From NCBI RefSeq assembly GCF_004769525.1, contig NZ_RQFT01000007.1:310001-374000 (forward strand): DNA of 64,000 nt. The letters are read 5' to 3'. The DNA is from Leptospira bouyouniensis (lineage in GTDB: Bacteria; Spirochaetota; Leptospiria; Leptospirales; Leptospiraceae). The translations under genes were made by a program, and so were the position numbers. Position 1 is the stretch's first letter; each line of letters begins with the position of its first letter. Positions 28,493-39,419 of this stretch are shown in pieces. The notes beneath the pieces are model-generated. The model saw nothing but the letters and a program-made list of their open reading frames with translations, was not told the DNA's origin and did no database searches.

Positions 28493-29923
28493 ATGGATTT
28501 TACAAAAACAAAAACAGAACTAGGTCAACTCATCGGAGAAAAAAAAGTCATCCAAAAGAAAGATGGAACCATGGATGATGCTTTATTCGATTCTTATGGT
28601 ACTGATAGAACAAAAGTTTACGCTCCCAATTACCAAATTTTAGTATTCCCTGAAAATACTGAAGATGTGGCATCCATTGTAACATATGCCTATAAAAATG
28701 GAATTTCTATAGTTCCTTCTGGAGGAAGGACTGGTTATGCTGGAGGCGCTGTTGCTAAAAATGATGAAATTGTAATTTCATTAAACAAAATGAACCAAGT
28801 TTTAGATTTTGATCCTTTCCTTGGCACCTTACACATCCAAGCTGGTATGATCACAAAAAACTTACACAAAGAAGCAGAAGAAAGAGGTTTTTATTTCCCT
28901 GTTGATTTTGCAGCAACTGGATCAAGTCATATCGGTGGAAATATTGCTACCAATGCGGGAGGAGTCCGAGTGGTTCGTTATGGACTCATTCGAGACTGGG
29001 TTCTTGGTCTGACAGTTGTGAACGGTAAAGGAGAGGTGTTTCGATTTAATGGTGAAATATTAAAAAACAATACTGGTTATGATTTAAAACATTTATTTAT
29101 AGGTTCAGAAGGAACTCTAGGGATCATCACAGAAGCAGTAGTAAAACTCACAAAACCACCAAAAGATATTAGGGTAATATTTTTAGCAGTCCCCGAATAC
29201 AAAAACATATTAGAAATCTTTCGTGAAACACATAACTTTGATTTACCATTACTTGCCTTTGAATTTTTAACAGATTATTGTTTGGATAAAGTGAAAGAAC
29301 ATTTAGGTGTTCCAGATCCATTTTCAACACCTAGCAAATATTATGTGCTAATGGAATTTGAAGTGAGTGGAGATTCTGACGAAGAAAAACTATATTCTAT
29401 ATTAGAATCCATCACCGAAAAAGAATTGATCACAGATGGATCCATTGCACAAAACTCAAGACAAAACGAAACCTTCTGGAAATACAGAGAAGGGATTTCC
29501 GAATCTCTATCTCTTGCCTATACAGTGCATAAAAATGATATCTCACTACCACTCCGAAACATGGAGGCATTTTTAGGTGAGATGACAGCGCTCCTTACGA
29601 AAAAATACCAAGGATTTTCCATTGCTCTATTTGGTCATATTGGCGATGGAAATCTTCACTTGAACATTGTGAAACCCAAGGACCTAACAGATGCAGATTT
29701 TTTCGCACAATGCAAACAAGTAGACCCTGAAATGTTCCAACTCATCCAAAAATTCAAAGGGTCCATTTCTGCTGAACATGGAATTGGGTTACTAAAAAAA
29801 GACTACTTGGGATTTTCTCGTTCAACGAGCGAACTTGATACGATGCGGGCGATCAAATTGGCATTTGACCCAAAAGGGATTTTGAACCCAGGCAAAGTGC
29901 TCTCCTCCGAGACTCAGCATTAA
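28493..29923 (+). CDS. FAD-linked D-2-hydroxyacid dehydrogenase (GlcD-like)
   Basis: 476 residues. The FAD_binding_4 domain shows VPSGGRTGYAGGAV near residue 77, GSSHIGGNIATNAGGVRVVRYG near 143, and NNTGYDLKHLFIGSEGTLGI near 185. The C-terminal FAD-oxidase domain has GHIGDGNLHLN and SAEHGIGLLKK, whose His residues bind metal or substrate. The family includes glycolate oxidase GlcD, D-lactate dehydrogenase and D-2-hydroxyglutarate dehydrogenase; the exact substrate cannot be assigned. No iron-sulfur partner subunit is nearby, which leans towards the D-lactate or D-2-hydroxyglutarate type. Probably co-transcribed with ppk. Confidence 0.82.
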   Translation: MDFTKTKTELGQLIGEKKVIQKKDGTMDDALFDSYGTDRTKVYAPNYQILVFPENTEDVASIVTYAYKNGISIVPSGGRTGYAGGAVAKNDEIVISLNKMNQVLDFDPFLGTLHIQAGMITKNLHKEAEERGFYFPVDFAATGSSHIGGNIATNAGGVRVVRYGLIRDWVLGLTVVNGKGEVFRFNGEILKNNTGYDLKHLFIGSEGTLGIITEAVVKLTKPPKDIRVIFLAVPEYKNILEIFRETHNFDLPLLAFEFLTDYCLDKVKEHLGVPDPFSTPSKYYVLMEFEVSGDSDEEKLYSILESITEKELITDGSIAQNSRQNETFWKYREGISESLSLAYTVHKNDISLPLRNMEAFLGEMTALLTKKYQGFSIALFGHIGDGNLHLNIVKPKDLTDADFFAQCKQVDPEMFQLIQKFKGSISAEHGIGLLKKDYLGFSRSTSELDTMRAIKLAFDPKGILNPGKVLSSETQH

Positions 29924-30014
29924 TTTTGTTATTTTTTTTGGTCGATCTGCTTAATCTGTAAGCATTGGCCAAAAAAATGCTAGATTTTAATCAGAGATCG
30001 TCTAAACTATAACT

Positions 30015-30356
30015 ATGTTCAGGAAAATGTTTAAAATCGCAGGGGTCACACTCCTCACATTCTCTCTGGGCAGTGCTTTCCTTTCGGAAGAAAATGTTCT
30101 CATTCGCACTCGCGGGGCAAAATCCAGCCGAGTGTCGGGCAAATCACAACTTTCTGGTTCCCATTTGCTTTCTTCTCAGAATTCCGCTTCGGAAGAAGGG
30201 ACTGGCACAAAAGATTTAGAAGACATCGTCACATGGGACGGCAAAGGATTAACAGGGGTTTGGGTATCTTCCCTCACTTCTAACTGTAAAAATTCCACTC
30301 AATGGAATTCGTTTCTCCTTTCCCACCAATATTTAAATCTACCTCCACCCGTATAA
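30015..30356 (+). CDS. Small secreted hypothetical protein
   Basis: 113 residues. The signal peptide is MFKIAGVTLLTFSLGSAFLS, followed by a Ser/Gly-rich mature region with no recognisable domain. It has two features worth noting: WDGKGLTGVWVSSLTSNC, and a C-terminus ending LNLPPPV. The 131-residue product at 30608 also ends with LN-I-PPP. A good rho-independent terminator follows 20 bases after the stop, which supports this being a real transcription unit. Confidence 0.5.
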   Translation: MFRKMFKIAGVTLLTFSLGSAFLSEENVLIRTRGAKSSRVSGKSQLSGSHLLSSQNSASEEGTGTKDLEDIVTWDGKGLTGVWVSSLTSNCKNSTQWNSFLLSHQYLNLPPPV

Positions 30357-30375
30357 CTCCTCTCTACCGCTTTAA

Positions 30376-30410
30376 CCTGTGTCCCGTTAGGGGCACAGGG
30401 TGTTTTTATA
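30376..30410 (+). terminator. Rho-independent terminator
   Basis: CCTGTGTCCC (30376-30385) pairs with GGGGCACAGG (30390-30399) around a four-base loop, with one G-U pair, followed by a T-rich tail from 30401. It terminates the 30015-30356 gene. Confidence 0.82.
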
Positions 30411-30437
30411 TTTATTTCCAATAGAATTGTTTCTCAT

Positions 30438-30620
30438 TTGCCAAAACTTTCCAGACTGTACCAGAGTGTTTTCTCTCTCTGGGCAGTCTTTTTTTTAGCA
30501 ACTGCTTCGTCTCAATTCCTAGGAACTGTACAATTCGCTGATTTTATTGGTACATACGAAGAATTTATCGTGATTTTAAGATTGAGTACAGACTTTGATA
30601 AGGATTTGTGGACAATATGA
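30438..30620 (+). CDS. Short hydrophobic ORF upstream of czc genes
   Basis: 60 codons (MPKLSRLYQSVFSLWAVFFL). A single hydrophobic segment could be a signal or membrane anchor. It overlaps the next gene by 13 bases. No family and no strong ribosome site at its TTG start, so it may be a leader peptide or simply not expressed. Confidence 0.25.
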   Translation: MPKLSRLYQSVFSLWAVFFLATASSQFLGTVQFADFIGTYEEFIVILRLSTDFDKDLWTI

Positions 30621-31003
30621 CGGGAAACTGGTCGAACAAACTCATTGCACTACTACTTGTAGCAACTGTAGGTTTCCCATTTGATTGTACATCAGATGCA
30701 GTTTCTGAATACTTTGAAGCCAATCTCCAACAGATCAAAAAGTCATATGGAAAATCTTTAGAAGTTAATGAGATAACTGAGGATACGACAATTGATGTCC
30801 CTCAGATCACATCTATCGATGAAAATGCAACACTCGGTCGTTCTAGAGCTGATTTTCTAGATTTCTTCAATGATTATAAAAGTCATGATTTATCTGAAGA
30901 TCTAATTGTATCGTATATCGATTTACTTTCTATCGGGATCTATCTTCCCAACCTTCTATCTTCTCTTTTACTCAACATTCCCCCTCCTTTCTCTTTCGTT
31001 TAA
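30608..31003 (+). CDS. Small secreted hypothetical protein before the efflux operon
   Basis: 131 residues from GTG 30608, or 128 from ATG 30617. AGGA lies at 30601-30604, too close to the GTG and about 12 bases from the ATG, so the start is unsettled. The N-terminus WSNKLIALLLVATVGFPFDC resembles a signal with a possible lipobox Cys. The mature part is acidic (ISEDLI-like segments, FFNDYKSHDLSEDLI) and ends in LLLNIPPPFSFV. It sits about 100 bases before czcC and could be a metal-binding or regulatory accessory, but nothing in the sequence proves that. Confidence 0.45.
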   Translation: MDNMTGNWSNKLIALLLVATVGFPFDCTSDAVSEYFEANLQQIKKSYGKSLEVNEITEDTTIDVPQITSIDENATLGRSRADFLDFFNDYKSHDLSEDLIVSYIDLLSIGIYLPNLLSSLLLNIPPPFSFV

Positions 31004-31106
31004 ACCTTTTTCGGCATTTACGAATCCGGAAGTATACCTTCGCCTAACCTTGCAATAGTATACCCATATTCGTTGCACTCTAGAAATTTTTAAAAATTGG
31101 TAACTT

Positions 31107-32525
31107 ATGAACGTTTATTACAAAATGGGTATCTACCTATCGCTTCTTTTTGTGACTTCGATCCTATCTGAAGAAACAAAAGTAGCACAAGCAAGTGAAG
31201 CTCTTAGGAGACAATTAACGGATGAAAATCCAAGGACATCTCTCGGGTCCAGTTTGTATCCAGAAGATCAAAAGTATGCAAGAGAGATTGATCTTGAAAC
31301 CGCAGAATCCTTGTTATGGAAGAATAATTTACTTCTGATTGCATCTCGATTTCAAATTGATGTTAAAAAAGCAGGAATCTTACAAGCAGGTTTATATGCG
31401 AACCCAAACATTGCAATTGACCAAAGTATTTTTGCTGAACCTACCCAAAGGTATTTTGATACCACTCGCTCTGGCCAATCAGTAGTACAAGTCCAACAAG
31501 TTTTTTTATTGGGAGGTAAAATTGATAAACGAGTGAAAGTTGCCGAACTGAACGCAAAAATCTCTGAACAAGAATTTTATGACTTAACTCGAGCCCTTAT
31601 CACAAAACTAAGAAGAACTTTTTATACAATTTATTTTTATAAAAAAGCAGTGGTCTTTTATGACCAAAGTATTGCATCCATTGAAAAAACTGTCGATTCA
31701 TCTGAGCTTGCTTATAAGCGAAGAGCATTATTACAAGCAGAACACCTTCGTCTTAAAGCATTACTTTTCTTTCTCAAAAAAGAAAGGGAGGATCTTGCGA
31801 TTAAAGTTTATGAAAAAGAAGCGGAATTAAAAATTTTATTAAACGATGATGCATATCGTGATGCACGTGTTGAATTTGTTCCAAAAATCAATGAAAAACA
31901 ATTAGATTCCATTGTACCAAATAATGTAAAACTCGAGGATTTAGTTGAAATCGCACGAGAAAACAGGCCGGATTTAAAAAAAGCATTACAAACATTACGA
32001 TATGAAGAAGCAAATCTAGAGCTTCAATATGCAAATGCAATCCCTGATTTATCATTTGGACCTGTATACAACCGAGGTGGTACTGCATTTCAAAATTATT
32101 GGGGTGTTACAGCACAATTAACCGTTCCACTCTTTGATAGAAACCAAGGGAATATACAAGCAGCTGAAAAAGCAATTTTAGTCCGCAAACAAGAACTAAA
32201 AAACAATATTTTGGAAGTTGAAAATGAAGTAGCTGTTGCCTACCAATCCGCTCGTATCAAAGACGCATTGTACAAACGATTCATTGATGCCTATATCAAA
32301 GATTACGGAAGTTTATCTTTAGATATGATTATGAGTTATGAAAAGAAATACATCACAATCTTAGAGTTTGCCGACTTCTTTGAGACTTATCGTTCGAGTG
32401 TTGTGGAGATGTTAAAGCTTCAAACGGATCGAATGGAAGCAATCGAAAATGTGAACTATGCAGTGGGAAAAGGAATCTTTATCCCCAAATCTGAAAATCA
32501 AACGTATCCAAAAACTGAGGAATAA
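31107..32525 (+). CDS. czcC: Outer-membrane efflux protein, TolC/CzcC family
   Basis: Outer-membrane channel of a tripartite RND metal exporter. 472 residues with a signal peptide ([15 protein letters not shown]) and two OEP repeats of helical hairpins: first block [44 protein letters not shown]; second block [45 protein letters not shown]. The LFDRNQGNI motif is highly typical of CzcC-type proteins. It begins the czcC-czcB-barrel-czcA operon; czcB follows after 1 base. Confidence 0.85.
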   Translation: MNVYYKMGIYLSLLFVTSILSEETKVAQASEALRRQLTDENPRTSLGSSLYPEDQKYAREIDLETAESLLWKNNLLLIASRFQIDVKKAGILQAGLYANPNIAIDQSIFAEPTQRYFDTTRSGQSVVQVQQVFLLGGKIDKRVKVAELNAKISEQEFYDLTRALITKLRRTFYTIYFYKKAVVFYDQSIASIEKTVDSSELAYKRRALLQAEHLRLKALLFFLKKEREDLAIKVYEKEAELKILLNDDAYRDARVEFVPKINEKQLDSIVPNNVKLEDLVEIARENRPDLKKALQTLRYEEANLELQYANAIPDLSFGPVYNRGGTAFQNYWGVTAQLTVPLFDRNQGNIQAAEKAILVRKQELKNNILEVENEVAVAYQSARIKDALYKRFIDAYIKDYGSLSLDMIMSYEKKYITILEFADFFETYRSSVVEMLKLQTDRMEAIENVNYAVGKGIFIPKSENQTYPKTEE

Positions 32526-32526
32526 A

Positions 32527-33534
32527 ATGTTAATTACCTTAAAATCATTAAACCAAAAAGCAAAAATCCTCCTTCTCTCTGGAGTTGTGTTGATCGTAGT
32601 GGCTGTTTTGTTTTTGGTATTTTCAAAAAGTGCAAAACCAGCTCACAAACATCCTGAAAAAGCAGAAGTATTCGATGATGGGTTAAGGATCGTATTCAAA
32701 CCAAATAGCCCAGGACTTGAAATTGTAAAATCCACAGTGATTGGTGGCGGGGGAGAATTTGTAAGCTTAGAAGCTCCAGCAAGACTCATCGCATCGACTT
32801 CGCCATCCGTCAGCAATGGTTCAAGGATCATACTCTTTGAATCTGCAGAATTAAACGATCTATATGTAGGTTATATTCACGCAAAAAACAAACTACATCG
32901 ATCAAATAAAAACTTAAGTCGTATCAAAGATATGTTCGTTCATCGTGTTGCTACCGAAAAAGATTTGGTGGAATCAGAAACAGATTCCGGTAATGATGCG
33001 GCAGAACTTGCTGAATTTGAAGGTAAACTTCGAGCACAAGGTTTAAACCCAAGTGAACTCAGTACAGCAGGAAGTTTAAAGGCATGGATTATCACAGACG
33101 TTCCTGAATCACAAATTTCAACTTTAAAGAAAGGAAAAAAAGTAAAGGTAGTTTTTGCTTCCTTCCCCGATGAAGAATTTATTGGAACTGCAGAAGCAAT
33201 TGGTGATAACGTCGACCCTCTCACTAGAACAGCAAAAATGAGAATCATTGTTGTGAATGATAAATATCGTTTAAAACCAGGTATGTTTGGTGTTGTGAAA
33301 TTTCCAGAACAGACTGGAGGAGATAGTGTCGTTTTACCTTATACAGCGATTGTCACTGTTGAAGGGAAAAATTATGTATTCGTGGAAGAAAAACCTTTAA
33401 CTTTCAAAAGGCGAGAAGTCGTACTTGGAATCTCAACAAAAGAAAGAGTAAACATTATCGAAGGTCTCACTCCTGGTGAGAAAGTGGCAATCCAAGGATC
33501 GATCTTGTTAAAAGGATTAAGTTTTGGTTTTTAA
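32527..33534 (+). CDS. czcB: RND periplasmic adaptor, CzcB family
   Basis: 335 residues. ATG 32527 is chosen because TGAGGAATAA lies just before it; a longer reading from 32458 would overlap czcC. An N-terminal membrane anchor ([19 protein letters not shown]) is followed by a short His-containing linker ([10 protein letters not shown]), a barrel-sandwich region ([16 protein letters not shown]), a helical hairpin ([20 protein letters not shown]) and beta-barrel/membrane-proximal domains ([26 protein letters not shown]). It links the inner-membrane pump to the TolC-like channel. Confidence 0.85.
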   Translation: MLITLKSLNQKAKILLLSGVVLIVVAVLFLVFSKSAKPAHKHPEKAEVFDDGLRIVFKPNSPGLEIVKSTVIGGGGEFVSLEAPARLIASTSPSVSNGSRIILFESAELNDLYVGYIHAKNKLHRSNKNLSRIKDMFVHRVATEKDLVESETDSGNDAAELAEFEGKLRAQGLNPSELSTAGSLKAWIITDVPESQISTLKKGKKVKVVFASFPDEEFIGTAEAIGDNVDPLTRTAKMRIIVVNDKYRLKPGMFGVVKFPEQTGGDSVVLPYTAIVTVEGKNYVFVEEKPLTFKRREVVLGISTKERVNIIEGLTPGEKVAIQGSILLKGLSFGF

Positions 33535-33535
33535 A

Positions 33536-34285
33536 ATGAAAAATTTAATCTTTAGCATTATAGTCATTTCTTTGCTAGGAACCAGTTTATATTCACAAAC
33601 CTCTCCTTATCCTAAGGATAAGAATGGTAACGAGATTAAACCTGACTGGTCACCAAGTAAATCCACAGAATCTGCGTTTGGTGATAATGAGACTTTAAAC
33701 CAAAATAGCTTAGACGAAAAACGATTACCCAAATCTACAAATTTTTGGGTATATGGAGCAAGTATAGGTTCCCCTGCCAGTATCAATTTTAATTTAGGGT
33801 ATTACTGGAAGGATATCGTATTACGTGGATCAGGTGGAGTTTGGGGACCACAATGGAAAGGTGGCCAAATCGACTTAGGTTATACCTTTTGGAAAACTCC
33901 GGTCATTTCTCATAGCATTTCAGTCGTTGGTGGTTATTTTGAAGTGAATCCGTTTGCTCCTGAAGTGGGCCGCGGAGGGCAATCTTCTTATCCAACAGGT
34001 TTAAACATTCCTGGATATAATCGCAGAGATCCAAGCCAAGAAGACCTATTGATACGTTCGTACATCAACTCGATCGATTCTAATGTCGCTACTTATTTAG
34101 AATACGAAAGTAGAGAAAGACAAAAGGTTCATTTAACTCAAAGATATATTGGACTTACTTACGACTTTCTACTTGGCAACTTCTTTCTCCAGTTAGGTGG
34201 TGGAGTTGGACAAGGAGATTATAGAAACCCACAATTATTACTCCAAATGGGTTACCTCTTCAATACGAGGAAATATCATGATTAA
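33536..34285 (+). CDS. Outer-membrane beta-barrel protein within czc operon
   Basis: 249 residues from ATG 33536, two bases after czcB. The signal peptide is [20 protein letters not shown]. The mature part starts with a polar linker, then alternating amphipathic strands ([61 protein letters not shown]) and an aromatic-ending last strand, consistent with a small beta-barrel. It overlaps czcA by 8 bases. Canonical czc operons lack this gene, so it may be an accessory specific to this lineage. No enzymatic motif. Confidence 0.7.
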   Translation: MKNLIFSIIVISLLGTSLYSQTSPYPKDKNGNEIKPDWSPSKSTESAFGDNETLNQNSLDEKRLPKSTNFWVYGASIGSPASINFNLGYYWKDIVLRGSGGVWGPQWKGGQIDLGYTFWKTPVISHSISVVGGYFEVNPFAPEVGRGGQSSYPTGLNIPGYNRRDPSQEDLLIRSYINSIDSNVATYLEYESRERQKVHLTQRYIGLTYDFLLGNFFLQLGGGVGQGDYRNPQLLLQMGYLFNTRKYHD

Positions 34286-37200
34286 AGATTTTATCGAAAC
34301 CGCTCTTAAAAACAGAATTACAACAATCATTGCCGCTATCGTTGCCGTATTATTCGGAATATGGGCATGGATTGACATTCGTAAAGAAGCATATTCAGAC
34401 ATTGCCGATACACAAGTTCGGCTTATTGCCAAATTCCCTGGAAAGGCGGCAGTAGAAGTTGAAGAAAGAGTCACACTTCCCATTGAACGCGTATTAAATG
34501 CGATTCCAAAAGTTGCCGTTAGAAGATCGAGAACCATCAATGGATTAGTTGTATTTCAATTTGTTTTTGAAGACGGAACAGATGACTATTTTGCACGTAT
34601 GCGACTGATGGAACGTGTAGCAGATGCTGATATACCCGAAGACGTTCATCCTGCACTTGGCCCGATGAGTTCACCAGTTGGCGAGATTTATCGATATGTA
34701 TTGGAATCATCAGAAAATCATACCCCTATGGAATTACGAACCATTCAAGATTGGATTGTGATGCCAAAGATGTTACAGATTCCAGGGATTGCTGATGTTG
34801 TTACCTTTGGTGGTCTTCCAAAACAATACCACGTTGTGACTTCACCAGATAAACTCATTCGTTACAAATTAACGATTGGTGATGTCATTAAAGCAATTCA
34901 AGAGAACAATTTAAATACTGGTGGAAATTTACTCTTACAAGGGGAACAAGGATTTCCGATTCGATCACTTGGTGCCATCAGAGATCCAAAACACATCGAA
35001 AATATTGTAGTAAAAACAGTGAATGGAGTTCCAGTTTTCATTCGCGACTTAGGTTCCGTTGAAATTTCACATCCGATTCCAAGTGGGGTTTTGGGGTATA
35101 CGGTCCAAAACGATGAAGAAGGATTAATTGATGTCGACTCATCTGTCCAAGGTTTGGTGGCGATGAGACGATGGGGTGATCCAAATGAGATGGGAGAAAG
35201 AATTCGTGAGAAAGTAAAAGAAATCAACGAAAACTATCTTCCAAAAGGTGTTCAACTACGAAATACATATGATCGTACAGATCTAGTCAATTATACCTTA
35301 AGAACCATCGGGAAAACTTTGGTGGAAGGTGTCGTTGTTGTAAGTTTAGTTTTAATCTTTTTTATTGGAAGTGTTAGAGCATCACTTGTCGTCGTTGCAA
35401 CCATCCCTTTTGCCATGTTATTTGCCTTTTTACTCATGAACATGACAGGGATACCGGCGAGTTTACTGTCGCTAGGAGCGATAGACTTTGGTATCATTGT
35501 TGATGGTGCAGTCATTATGGTTGAAAATATCATGAGACGATACCGGGATGCAACTCCAGAAGAAAAAGCACACGGAATTCTCGCGTTCACAAGAGATGCT
35601 GCATCTGAGGTGGGAACAGAAATTTTGTTCTCAATTCTTATCATCATCTTAGCATACTTACCAATTTTTTCATTCGAAAGGATTGAAGGTCGATTGTTCA
35701 AACCAATGGCATTTACAATCTCCTTTGCCATATTAGGTGCACTTATTTTTGCAATGGCAGTGATCCCTGTCATCATGTCGATCATTTACAAACATTACTT
35801 TGAATCGGCAAATCCAGGACCAATTGAATGGCACAATCCATTTTATGATTGGATTGAAGTCAGATACAAACGACTGATTGAGTTCATCGTCGACAGGTCA
35901 AAAAAAGCAGTAAGGTATACCTTTAGTGTTGTGACAATCTTTCTAGCCATTGGAATGTTTTCTTTAGGAACTGAATTTCTCCCAGAAATGGATGAAGGTG
36001 GATTTAACATTCGTATCTTTTTTCCTGTAGGAATTTCATTGCCTGAAGCTAGAAAGTTTATGCCAAAGATTCGGCAGACTGTATACAAAAATGAACAAGT
36101 AAGCGTCGTTATTTCTCAATTAGGAAGAAATGATGATGGAACGGATCCACTTCCACCGAACCGATTAGAAGTTCTAATTGGCCTTAAAGATTATAGTAAG
36201 TGGAAGGAAAAAATCACCAAACAAGAACTGCTACTGCGGATGAAAAATGATTTGGAAGCAACGTTACCAGGTGCCCGTATTAGTTTTTCTCAACCAATTA
36301 TGGACAATTTGTCCGAAGCAATTATGGGAACCATTGCTGACCTTGCTGTCTTTGTATCAGGTAACGATCTCAAAATCATGCGTGGCATTGGCAATGAGGT
36401 TCTAAAAGAAATCAAAGAGATGAAGGGTGCCAGCGAATTTGGGATCGAACAGGAAGCAGAAAGTCCTCAGCTTACGATTAGCATCAACCGTGAAGCTGCT
36501 GCACGTTTTGGTATCAATGTGATCGATATCCAACAAATGATCGAAGCTGCCATTGGAATGCAAAGGATTAGTACATTGTATGAAGGTCCTTCTGATATTC
36601 CGCCAAAAACTCCAGCGAGATTTGGAATTGTGGTTCGATTTTCGAAGGATTATCGTGCATCCAAACAGGCGATTGAAAATATGCCGATTATCTCCCCAAA
36701 AGGAGAAAGGATCCCATTATCTCAGTTAGCTGACATCGAGGTAATTGATGGGCCTACTATGATTTTTAGACAAGAAGGGAGACGGGTAGTTACAGTGCGA
36801 ACGAATATCCGTGGTCGTGATCAGGGAGGATTTGTTTCTGAACTCCAAAAACGAGTGAAGAAGAAAATCAAACTTCCAGATGGATATGAAATTCGTTTTG
36901 GAGGACAATACGAAAACCTATCACGGGTTGGTAAAAAACTAGCAATTGTTATTCCAATCACCGTTCTGATCATCTTTGGTGTATTGTATATGTTGTACCG
37001 AAACCTAAAGTATGTTTATGTTGCACTTGCATGTATTCCACTCTCTTTGCTTGGTGGTATTTATGCGTTACTTCTCCGTGGATATTACTTTAACGTATCA
37101 GGTGGTGTTGGGTTTATTTCACTTTTTGGAATTGCAACTATGGCTGGAGTACTCTTTGTCTCTAGAACCAATCATTTACTCATTGAAGAACCAGATATAT

Positions 37201-37589
37201 CAACAAAAGCAGCTGTCAAAAAAGCAGCAGTAATCCAATTACGACCAATGCTTATGACTATGTTACTAGCGTTACTTGGCTTAATTCCAGCTACTTTAGG
37301 AACAGGTGTTGGATCTGACGTTCAACGACCACTAGCAACTGTTATTGTTGGAGGATTGTTTTCTGCGATGTGCCTAGTATTAACTATTTTACCTTCTCTT
37401 TACTTAGTTGTAGTGGGTGAAAGAAAACCAAGCGCGAAAGAATTAGAGGAAATGAGTCATAAAAAACACATTCCTTTCCTTGATTTTGTCAATGAATTGA
37501 GCGAAGAACCTCTTGAAGAAGAGGAAGATAATGATGAACCAACTTCCAAAAAGAAGAAAAAACCTGTTAAAAAAAGGAAAAAGAACTAA
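34278..37589 (+). CDS. czcA: Heavy-metal efflux RND pump, CzcA family
   Basis: Inner-membrane proton-driven pump. 1103 residues from ATG 34278 (ACGAGGAAAT upstream). It has the RND fold with twelve helices and two periplasmic loops. The proton-relay signature in helix 4 is [20 protein letters not shown], with the DFG...DGA...EN pattern of the HME1 (Co/Zn/Cd) group rather than the monovalent CusA type. Other blocks: [40 protein letters not shown]. The C-terminus adds an unusual acidic then Lys-rich tail ([13 protein letters not shown], then [13 protein letters not shown]). A terminator follows. Confidence 0.9.
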   Translation: MIKDFIETALKNRITTIIAAIVAVLFGIWAWIDIRKEAYSDIADTQVRLIAKFPGKAAVEVEERVTLPIERVLNAIPKVAVRRSRTINGLVVFQFVFEDGTDDYFARMRLMERVADADIPEDVHPALGPMSSPVGEIYRYVLESSENHTPMELRTIQDWIVMPKMLQIPGIADVVTFGGLPKQYHVVTSPDKLIRYKLTIGDVIKAIQENNLNTGGNLLLQGEQGFPIRSLGAIRDPKHIENIVVKTVNGVPVFIRDLGSVEISHPIPSGVLGYTVQNDEEGLIDVDSSVQGLVAMRRWGDPNEMGERIREKVKEINENYLPKGVQLRNTYDRTDLVNYTLRTIGKTLVEGVVVVSLVLIFFIGSVRASLVVVATIPFAMLFAFLLMNMTGIPASLLSLGAIDFGIIVDGAVIMVENIMRRYRDATPEEKAHGILAFTRDAASEVGTEILFSILIIILAYLPIFSFERIEGRLFKPMAFTISFAILGALIFAMAVIPVIMSIIYKHYFESANPGPIEWHNPFYDWIEVRYKRLIEFIVDRSKKAVRYTFSVVTIFLAIGMFSLGTEFLPEMDEGGFNIRIFFPVGISLPEARKFMPKIRQTVYKNEQVSVVISQLGRNDDGTDPLPPNRLEVLIGLKDYSKWKEKITKQELLLRMKNDLEATLPGARISFSQPIMDNLSEAIMGTIADLAVFVSGNDLKIMRGIGNEVLKEIKEMKGASEFGIEQEAESPQLTISINREAAARFGINVIDIQQMIEAAIGMQRISTLYEGPSDIPPKTPARFGIVVRFSKDYRASKQAIENMPIISPKGERIPLSQLADIEVIDGPTMIFRQEGRRVVTVRTNIRGRDQGGFVSELQKRVKKKIKLPDGYEIRFGGQYENLSRVGKKLAIVIPITVLIIFGVLYMLYRNLKYVYVALACIPLSLLGGIYALLLRGYYFNVSGGVGFISLFGIATMAGVLFVSRTNHLLIEEPDISTKAAVKKAAVIQLRPMLMTMLLALLGLIPATLGTGVGSDVQRPLATVIVGGLFSAMCLVLTILPSLYLVVVGERKPSAKELEEMSHKKHIPFLDFVNELSEEPLEEEEDNDEPTSKKKKKPVKKRKKN

Positions 37590-37643
37590 GGATATTTCTC
37601 TGTATCATTAGATTTGAAAATAAGAAAATCGAGTGTATAATTC

Positions 37644-37671
37644 CCTCTGGAGATAATCCAGAGGTTTTTTT
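37644..37671 (+). terminator. Rho-independent terminator of czc operon
   Basis: Perfect 7-bp stem CCTCTGG (37644-37650) with CCAGAGG (37658-37664), seven-base loop, followed by seven T. It lies 55 bases after the czcA stop and 26 bases before the end of the convergent porin gene. Confidence 0.88.
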
Positions 37672-37696
37672 GGAATTCCATTTTGACTCAACAAAT

Positions 37697-38965
37697 TTAG
37701 ATTCGAACCGTAGCTGCCACAACAAACAATCGCTCCACTCTTGTCCGTTTATTTTGATCTGTTTCAAATACAGAATCCATCGACTCCCTCTGGATCGCTT
37801 CAAATCGTAAAAGACCAGGTGACCATTGGAGTAAATCGAATGTTACCGTATAACCGTTTGTTAGAAAACCATTCCGAGTATAAGTTTGTACTAATACTTG
37901 TTTTGGATCATAAAATCGTTCGAGTCTAAAACTCAAACGAAAAAGATCTTCATAACGAAAACTCACCCAAAAAGTTCCATGATACCATTGGTTAAATACT
38001 TTTGATTCCCGACTAATATAGATTGGCAATCTAGGATTAATTTCCTTCCACCAAGGTTCATATGATAAAGATTCGTTTGTTTTTTGTGCTCCCACATCGC
38101 CAGAAAGAGCAAAGGATAACCAATCTAATGCTTTCCATTCCAAAATTGTATTGTTATATAATCGAGTTTGTTTCCTTTCAAAATCAGGTGCTTCATTTCC
38201 AACAAATTGATTCGCCGTAATAGTAAAATTGGGAAAAAGGAAATATTTAAACTGAGTCCCGAGCGATTTATCTTTATTTTGATCAGTGATATTTTGCCAA
38301 CCATTCATGACATGAAACTGAAATTGAAATTTTTCTGTGAATTTTGTTGTGATTCTGACTCCAGACGAATAATAAGGTACGTAGTCAAGAGCCATAGCTC
38401 TCGTATAATTCCAATTATCTGAAGAGATCCAAGACTCATGCCCAATGTGCCCAAAATAAATACCAGCATCTAACCAAGTGTTCTTGGTTAACTTCAAACC
38501 AACATATGCTTCCTGGATGTGTTTTACTGAATTTTGATTAGAACTAACATCGCGACTGATCTCACCTGCATAATTAGTATTCACAGATGTTCCAAACTGA
38601 AAAGCTAAACGCCCTCGTATTTTTTCTTCTTGCCATTTCGCATCAACAAATCCTAAATTTATATTAAATTCATCATTTCGAACAGCTTGTGTAGTATATT
38701 GTCTTTCTTTAGAATTGGGGTGATTCCCATTATGAGAATAATATGTGTCAACGAAAGCACCAAACTTTAAACTATTTGGTAAAACTAAATTTAAATCTCT
38801 CACCTCATTGGTATTAGTTGAGAGATTGTTTTTTTTCTGATTGGAATCTTTATCTTCTATTTGTTGGTTAGTATTTGTTGAAGATTCTGCTCCTAAATTT
38901 TCTGTTCCAAAAAAAGAAACAGAAAAAATCAAAACTAATAAATAGACATGAGTTAGATATCTCAT
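37697..38965 (-). CDS. Outer-membrane porin-like beta-barrel
   Basis: 422 residues. The signal peptide (MRYLTHVYLLVLIFSVSFFG) is followed by a low-complexity Asn/Ser/Lys linker, then about 330 residues of alternating strands (LKFGAFVDTYYSHNG, FNINLGFVDAKWQEEKIRGRLAFQFG, LDAGIYFGHIGHESWISSDNW). It ends in a charged final strand (VVAATVRI). This matches the OmpL-like/porin-2 (DUF1597) family of putative outer-membrane channels. Directly before its ATG lies a hairpin that can also end transcription of the cytochrome gene upstream. The last gene of a likely three-gene minus-strand cluster. Confidence 0.72.
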   Translation of the reverse strand: MRYLTHVYLLVLIFSVSFFGTENLGAESSTNTNQQIEDKDSNQKKNNLSTNTNEVRDLNLVLPNSLKFGAFVDTYYSHNGNHPNSKERQYTTQAVRNDEFNINLGFVDAKWQEEKIRGRLAFQFGTSVNTNYAGEISRDVSSNQNSVKHIQEAYVGLKLTKNTWLDAGIYFGHIGHESWISSDNWNYTRAMALDYVPYYSSGVRITTKFTEKFQFQFHVMNGWQNITDQNKDKSLGTQFKYFLFPNFTITANQFVGNEAPDFERKQTRLYNNTILEWKALDWLSFALSGDVGAQKTNESLSYEPWWKEINPRLPIYISRESKVFNQWYHGTFWVSFRYEDLFRLSFRLERFYDPKQVLVQTYTRNGFLTNGYTVTFDLLQWSPGLLRFEAIQRESMDSVFETDQNKRTRVERLFVVAATVRI

Positions 38966-38990
38966 AAAAATCCGCCCAAAAATGAGCGGA
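38966..38990 (-). terminator. Hairpin between cytochrome and porin genes
   Basis: On the minus strand TCCGC (38990-38986) pairs with GCGGA (38975-38971), extendable by imperfect pairs, followed by five T and then immediately the porin ATG at 38965. It could attenuate read-through from the cytochrome gene or hide the porin ribosome site. Confidence 0.5.
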
Positions 38991-38997
38991 GTTAGAT

Positions 38998-39399
38998 TTA
39001 TTTTTTCAGTAATTCTTTGATTTCCTTTGGAAACCCTAACAATTCTTCTGGAACTTTAATTAGTTTTTTACGATAGTTCTTTTTGTACTCTTTCTTGAAT
39101 TTGGTATGACACGATTTGCAAGTTTCATCTGGTTTTCCGACTGCAAGCTTGGCATCGATGATTTCCTTCCATTCTGCCTTTTGGTCTTCTGGTGCCATAT
39201 CAGGAACTTTTTCAAGAATCTTGTTGAGATAATCAGCGTTATCTTTTTTGTCATACAACTTGGTCGCAGGTTTTGTATAATCTTCCATAAAATCATGAAG
39301 ATTCATTTCTGTGACAGACTTTGATTTTTTTTCAGCGTTTAGTACAAACCCGAAAGAAACAAATAACAAACCTAAACTCAAAAGTATCTTTACTTTCAT
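38998..39399 (-). CDS. Small periplasmic c-type cytochrome
   Basis: 133 residues with a cleavable signal (MKVKILLSLGLLFVSFGFVLNA). A single haem attachment motif CKSCH lies at residues 94-98, in the C-terminal third. The preceding part is helical and very Lys/Asp-rich; Met or His at the sixth ligand position is not obvious (MAPEDQ is a candidate). The layout recalls cytochrome c' or small monohaem electron carriers. It lies 20 bases after the ferritin-like gene and 32 bases before the porin gene on the same strand. Confidence 0.75.
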   Translation of the reverse strand: MKVKILLSLGLLFVSFGFVLNAEKKSKSVTEMNLHDFMEDYTKPATKLYDKKDNADYLNKILEKVPDMAPEDQKAEWKEIIDAKLAVGKPDETCKSCHTKFKKEYKKNYRKKLIKVPEELLGFPKEIKELLKK

Positions 39400-39419
39400 A
39401 TCTACCTTCTTTCAAAATC

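Noticed and set aside
29938..29972. Nested inverted repeats after the dehydrogenase gene
   Set aside because: Stems are short with a G-U pair and no T-tract follows on either strand, so I do not call a terminator.
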